Assembly (NCBI GenBank): GCA_963678555.2 | Contig: CAXXJA010000001.1 | Span: forward strand, 1 to 64,000 | Reading direction: 5' to 3' | Source: SABI01 sp963678555 | GTDB lineage: Bacteria; Spirochaetota; Spirochaetia; Sphaerochaetales; Sphaerochaetaceae | DNA length: 64,000 nucleotides | In this document: positions 60,723 to 64,000 of the stretch, one piece after another | Numbering within the stretch: position 1 is the first letter of the stretch | Layout of the letters: every line of letters begins with the position of its first letter | The notes under the pieces: model-generated | What the model saw: only the letters and a program-made list of their open reading frames with translations | Told to the model about the DNA's origin: nothing | Databases searched by the model: none | Position numbers and translations under genes: made by a program

Positions 60723-61346
60723 CTAAATCAGAATGAAGCGGTGCTCCTGTTCGTCGTAGTTGAACACCTCACCCGTTCCTATCTGGTAGTACCACCCGTA
60801 GAGGTTCAGCTTCCCTTCGTTCACCCGCTGTGCGATATACGGGTAGGTGAGCAGGTGCTTTCGCTGTTCCACGATGTTCAGCTGTTCGGTGACCCACTCG
60901 CGTTTCACGATATCTTCGAGGAGCGCAGGGTCCCTTTCAACCATGTCCTTCACCGGTCTGGCAAGTTCAAGCCACTTTCTTGTGTGAGGGACCCGCTCGA
61001 GCTGTTCTTCAGAGGCATATAAGGCGTTACACCCTCCGCAGTTAGAATGCCCGCAGACGATGATGTTCTCGACATTGAGTACCTGAACGGCATATTCTAT
61101 TGCCGAGGTGGTGGCGAGAAACTCATCGCTGTCATGGTAGTACGGGACGAGGTTCGCGACGTTGCGGATGATGAACAGCTCCCCCGGAAGGGTTTTGGTT
61201 ATCATAGCAGGTACGATACGGGAATCGGAACAGGTGATGAACAGTGAATGGGGTTGCTGCTGTTTCTCCAGTGTGGAGAACAGCTCCTTGAACTGAAGAA
61301 AATCGTGACTGGTGAAATCTCTCACCCCTTCTAACAGGTATTCCAT
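60723..61346 (-). CDS. Beta-class carbonic anhydrase (207 aa)
   Basis: ATG 61346 is chosen over the frame start at 61421: GGAGGTGAAGGGG precedes it and the family start is MEYLLEGVRDFTSHDFLQFK. Zinc ligands Cys39 (ITCSDSR), His100 and Cys103 (VCGHSNCGGC), with the Asp41-Arg43 dyad. It interconverts CO2 and bicarbonate in the cytoplasm, feeding carboxylations and pH balance. Length and motifs are complete. Probably monocistronic. Confidence 0.95.
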   Translation of the reverse strand: MEYLLEGVRDFTSHDFLQFKELFSTLEKQQQPHSLFITCSDSRIVPAMITKTLPGELFIIRNVANLVPYYHDSDEFLATTSAIEYAVQVLNVENIIVCGHSNCGGCNALYASEEQLERVPHTRKWLELARPVKDMVERDPALLEDIVKREWVTEQLNIVEQRKHLLTYPYIAQRVNEGKLNLYGWYYQIGTGEVFNYDEQEHRFILI

Positions 61347-61582
61347 TGCCCCTTCACCTCCCGGATCCATAATCGTGGAGATACCATAGCATGATAGGGG
61401 TGATACGCCAATACGCAGCAAAGATCATGGCGTATATCCGGGATGGCATCAATCAGTGTGGTCGCATACCCGTAGATCCTAGGACATACGCGCTACACGT
61501 TTGTGTACAGGATGCTATGGGTATCAACGGGAAAAGACAGGGATGCGTTCATCTATCCGGTACTGCCGAACCAGCGATGTGC

Positions 61583-62104
61583 TTACTTCTCATGGTGTTC
61601 CTTCAAAAGGTGTAGTATCGCTTCTTTTTTTCTGTCACTTTCTTCCTGCTCCCTGACTGATAATACCTGTATGAGATATACCGTGATGCTTCCTCCCCAG
61701 AGAGCAACCCCCATTTCGAAAAGAGTATCAGTCAGTACCTCCACCCATAGTGTTGAGACGAAATAGTGAAAAATGGGATAGGCCAGCTTCGAGAGGATGA
61801 CAGACACCAACCCCATGAAGAAGACCGAGAGAAGATACCGGTACCTCACCGTCTCGGGGTGTGCGATCTTTTCAATTTCCTCTGGATTGTTCTTATAGAA
61901 CTCAAGCTCTTTCAAAGAAATTTTCAGAGGCATATTCCTTTTTTCGGGAATGAAGTAGAGGAAAGAGACAAATCCGATATACAAAAGGGGTTCATAGGAG
62001 AGTCCCCTGATATGGTTGATCATGTTCGGAAAAGCGAGAAATGCCAGGAAGCCCAGCCACCACTTTTTCTGCATTCTATATGTTTCGCGGATTGTACGTT
62101 TCAC
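61583..62104 (-). CDS. Membrane protein of unknown function (173 aa)
   Basis: ATG 62104 is five bases after the stop of the GNAT-fusion gene, so the two form an operon. N-terminal two-helix module (about residues 13-56: KKWWLGFLAFLAFPNMINHI and FVSFLYFIPEKRN) is similar to the C-terminus of the upstream gene. A second pair of helices is at about 90-140, and a charged tail (SVREQEESDRKKEAILHLLK then EHHEK) ends the protein. Possible DUF3796-like membrane protein. Function unknown. Confidence 0.65.
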   Translation of the reverse strand: MKRTIRETYRMQKKWWLGFLAFLAFPNMINHIRGLSYEPLLYIGFVSFLYFIPEKRNMPLKISLKELEFYKNNPEEIEKIAHPETVRYRYLLSVFFMGLVSVILSKLAYPIFHYFVSTLWVEVLTDTLFEMGVALWGGSITVYLIQVLSVREQEESDRKKEAILHLLKEHHEK

Positions 62105-62109
62105 CGAGC

Positions 62110-62916
62110 CTACCTCCTCTCAGGGATCAGAAAGGAAAACATGAGAAACCAGGATAACCCGATTAGTCCCATAGCCGGTGCTTCTCCCTTGATACACTGC
62201 AGCAGAGTTACGAGATGAGGAATCCCGAGGAGACCGAACAATCCAAGCCACCAACCGTTTTTCATGACGAGCCCGGTCCGTCCAGTATGCTCAGTGTGCC
62301 TGAGACGCATATGAATCCAGGTCGTTTCATGCAGTATGAGACTTGAAAGTCTGCTTTTTTTCTCTCTTTGCACTTCGAATCCAATTCGTTCATAGAGTGA
62401 CCGGGCTAAGGTATTGGAAGAGGCAACATACAACGATGTTGTGGTCAGACCAAGTGGTTCTTTCGTATACTGCAGACTGTACTGCAGAAGTCGGGAGCCT
62501 ATGCCGTGACCTCGCGCTGTTTCTGCTACAGCAATGTGTTCGATATAGCACTCACCCTTCGCGGGATCCTCCTTCAGCAACAGTGCAAGGATCACTATCT
62601 GAATCACAGACCCGAATCCGTATTCCTTGATCAACCGGAAAGCCGATGCGCGATGATGAGGTGTCCCCCTTTCCTGATCGCGCCACTTCAGCAGCATGAC
62701 ACCGACAACCTCCCCCTGTAATTCTGCTACAAGGTAGCCCTCAAACGCATGATCATCTATGAAAGAAGCATCGATGAGGAATTGAATCTGTTTCTCCTTA
62801 GAGAACTGTTCCATGCGGGGGAACTTGCTGTGGAAAGAATCGAGCAGTATTCCTGCTACGTGATACACATCCTTTTCACGAAAATTCCGCACGGTAATTT
62901 CCTGATTGCTGCTCAT
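62110..62916 (-). CDS. GNAT acetyltransferase fused to a C-terminal membrane module (268 aa)
   Basis: ATG 62916. Residues about 5-205 form a GNAT N-acetyltransferase: VGVMLLKWRD strand, IEHIAVAETARGHGIGSRLL with the acetyl-CoA motif Q/RxxGxG/A (RGHGIG, 135-140) and ASSNTLARSLYERIGFEV. Residues about 219-268 (KNGWWLGLFGLLGIPHLVTL and LSWFLMFSFLIPERR) are two membrane helices resembling the N-terminus of the next gene. The acetyltransferase would thus be tethered to the membrane. Acceptor unknown. Confidence 0.78.
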   Translation of the reverse strand: MSSNQEITVRNFREKDVYHVAGILLDSFHSKFPRMEQFSKEKQIQFLIDASFIDDHAFEGYLVAELQGEVVGVMLLKWRDQERGTPHHRASAFRLIKEYGFGSVIQIVILALLLKEDPAKGECYIEHIAVAETARGHGIGSRLLQYSLQYTKEPLGLTTTSLYVASSNTLARSLYERIGFEVQREKKSRLSSLILHETTWIHMRLRHTEHTGRTGLVMKNGWWLGLFGLLGIPHLVTLLQCIKGEAPAMGLIGLSWFLMFSFLIPERR

Positions 62917-63077
62917 ACCCTATACCCCCTGCGCCCTGTTTTACTATCTGAGATGAACTATAGAGAGGTGTGAGGAGAAAGTCGTCCGTCCTTATAGGGT
63001 TGTACACATTGAGAACATGATGATTGCGAAAAAACGTGCATGTCTGGTCCCCGAAGTACGTGGATACTGGAAAAATG

Positions 63078-64000
63078 CTAATCCCTAAAGGGTGTAATGG
63101 TGCGAAAGTACTGTGAAGGAGTTGTGCCGGTATTCTCTTTGAACACTTTGTTGAATGTTGATTTTGAGCTGAAGCCTGCATTCAATGCAACCGCAAAGAG
63201 CGTGAGTTTTCGCTGGGCAGGATCATGCATCAGACGCTTTGCTTCCTCAACCCGATACTGATTGATGAAATCATAAAAATTCACTTTGAGGTCCTGATTG
63301 AGTACCTGTGATACCGTGTTCGTTGAGGTCGAAAGACGCTGAGCGATATGTTCAAGTTTGATACCATTGGTCAGATAGAGCTTCTCTTCCTCCATGAACT
63401 TCATAAGCTCTACAGCAATCGCCTCAGCTTTTTTGTTGTCGAGAGGATTTTTCCGATATTTTCCGGTGTTTTTCCTCGTTGTACGGGAACTTTGTTCAAT
63501 AGTTGCCCGAATGAACACTGGAGGGTCGCTGAGAGTCCAGTAGCTGATCATGTAGAAGGTCACAGCCATGAGAGAATACAGTATGGTGAAGGCGGTGGCG
63601 ATAGAGCTGATGCCTGCTGTGAAGAGAAGCAGGAATATTCCCTGCAGCATAAAAAAGAGTAGGGCAAGACGTAAGAAAATACGGAGCCCTCTCAGGCTGA
63701 ATTTTCCGACATCGGTCACATAGTCCTTAAGATTTCGGGCGTACCGTTGTAACACAGCAGCAGCTGCAATTGTCATTCCCGCATTGTAGGTGAGTTCCAG
63801 AGCCCAGAAGATAGCGAAATCTGTGGCATGAGGTCCTCCTGTTGTCAGACTGTGTATGATCTGTACGTTCTCGTGAGGTATTCCGGCTGATGCTATGAAG
63901 AAAACTGTTTCGATGCCAAAAGGGATGAAGAACAGCAGATACATGGGCTTGAAGACAAACTTTTCAGACAGTAGAGCCTGTACGAAAAGATAGAGCAGGC
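63078..64000 (-). CDS. Membrane-bound AraC-family regulator (5' end outside window)
   Basis: The minus-strand frame runs open beyond the window end; ATG 63944 is internal or a weak start because upstream codons (LLYLFVQALLSEKFVFKP) continue a membrane protein. At least five membrane helices lie before the DNA-binding domain, which starts near LYLTNGIKLEHIAQRLSTST and contains TVSQVLNQDLKVNFYDFINQ and FAVALNAGFSSKSTFNKVFK. The architecture equals the regulator at 33120-34325. Target unknown. The gap 62917-63077 has no other feature. Confidence 0.88.
   Translation of the reverse strand, partial: LLYLFVQALLSEKFVFKPMYLLFFIPFGIETVFFIASAGIPHENVQIIHSLTTGGPHATDFAIFWALELTYNAGMTIAAAAVLQRYARNLKDYVTDVGKFSLRGLRIFLRLALLFFMLQGIFLLLFTAGISSIATAFTILYSLMAVTFYMISYWTLSDPPVFIRATIEQSSRTTRKNTGKYRKNPLDNKKAEAIAVELMKFMEEEKLYLTNGIKLEHIAQRLSTSTNTVSQVLNQDLKVNFYDFINQYRVEEAKRLMHDPAQRKLTLFAVALNAGFSSKSTFNKVFKENTGTTPSQYFRTITPFRD

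Overview
The window looks like a chromosomal segment of a free-living, saccharolytic spirochaete. The basis is indirect: several exported proteins carry spirochaete-style N-termini with a Gly/Ser-rich, Glu-containing stretch just after the signal peptide; there are several loose-lipobox lipoproteins, sugar ABC systems with separate regulators, a tandem FAS1 protein, a BspA-like DUF285 lipoprotein, and a tig-clpP-clpX operon. All functional assignments were made by reading motifs; no database search was run.

Layout: 0-12 kb holds an EamA permease (cut by the window edge), a decayed chimera of a BCCT transporter and a serine protease, large secreted proteins, a PadR-controlled permease pair, a CarH/LitR-type B12 photoreceptor regulator divergent from a fasciclin gene, and a DUF285 lipoprotein. 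12.05-14.95 kb is a four-gene transposon of the ISNCY/IS1202 type between 33-bp perfect direct repeats; it lies at the promoter of a LacI regulator. 15-21.3 kb is the LacI-controlled sugar operon (binding protein, two permeases, glycosidase). 21.4-24.1 kb is a five-PAS diguanylate cyclase. 24.7-33 kb is a ribose-type ABC transporter followed by a compact sensory operon: periplasmic binding protein, histidine kinase, response regulator and a second binding protein.

33-37 kb has a membrane AraC regulator divergent from a C-type-lectin-like secreted protein, a nitroreductase remnant and an unknown secreted protein. 37.9-41.6 kb is a three-subunit molybdenum hydroxylase (xanthine dehydrogenase type). 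41.8-48 kb is an island: an ISAzo13-type insertion sequence and an operon of CstA, a small acidic protein, an ArsA/Get3-like ATPase and a membrane-anchored protein, with IS1634-like transposase fragments on both sides. 50.1-51.3 kb is a very small integrated element in a tRNA-Leu gene, with 50-bp attachment repeats, a BrnT/BrnA toxin-antitoxin pair and a dead integrase.

51.4-59.1 kb is a housekeeping proteostasis operon on the minus strand (tig, clpP, clpX, a DHH phosphoesterase, an unknown gene, rdgB, pepF). 59-64 kb has tRNA-Gly, an aldo/keto reductase with ferredoxin tail, a beta-carbonic anhydrase, a GNAT-membrane fusion beside a related membrane protein, and a membrane AraC regulator cut by the window end.

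The strongest leads are the CstA plus Get3-like ATPase operon, the mini-element in tRNA-Leu, the four-gene transposon with long direct repeats, the two-binding-protein sensory operon, and three genes whose promoters imply leaderless mRNAs.
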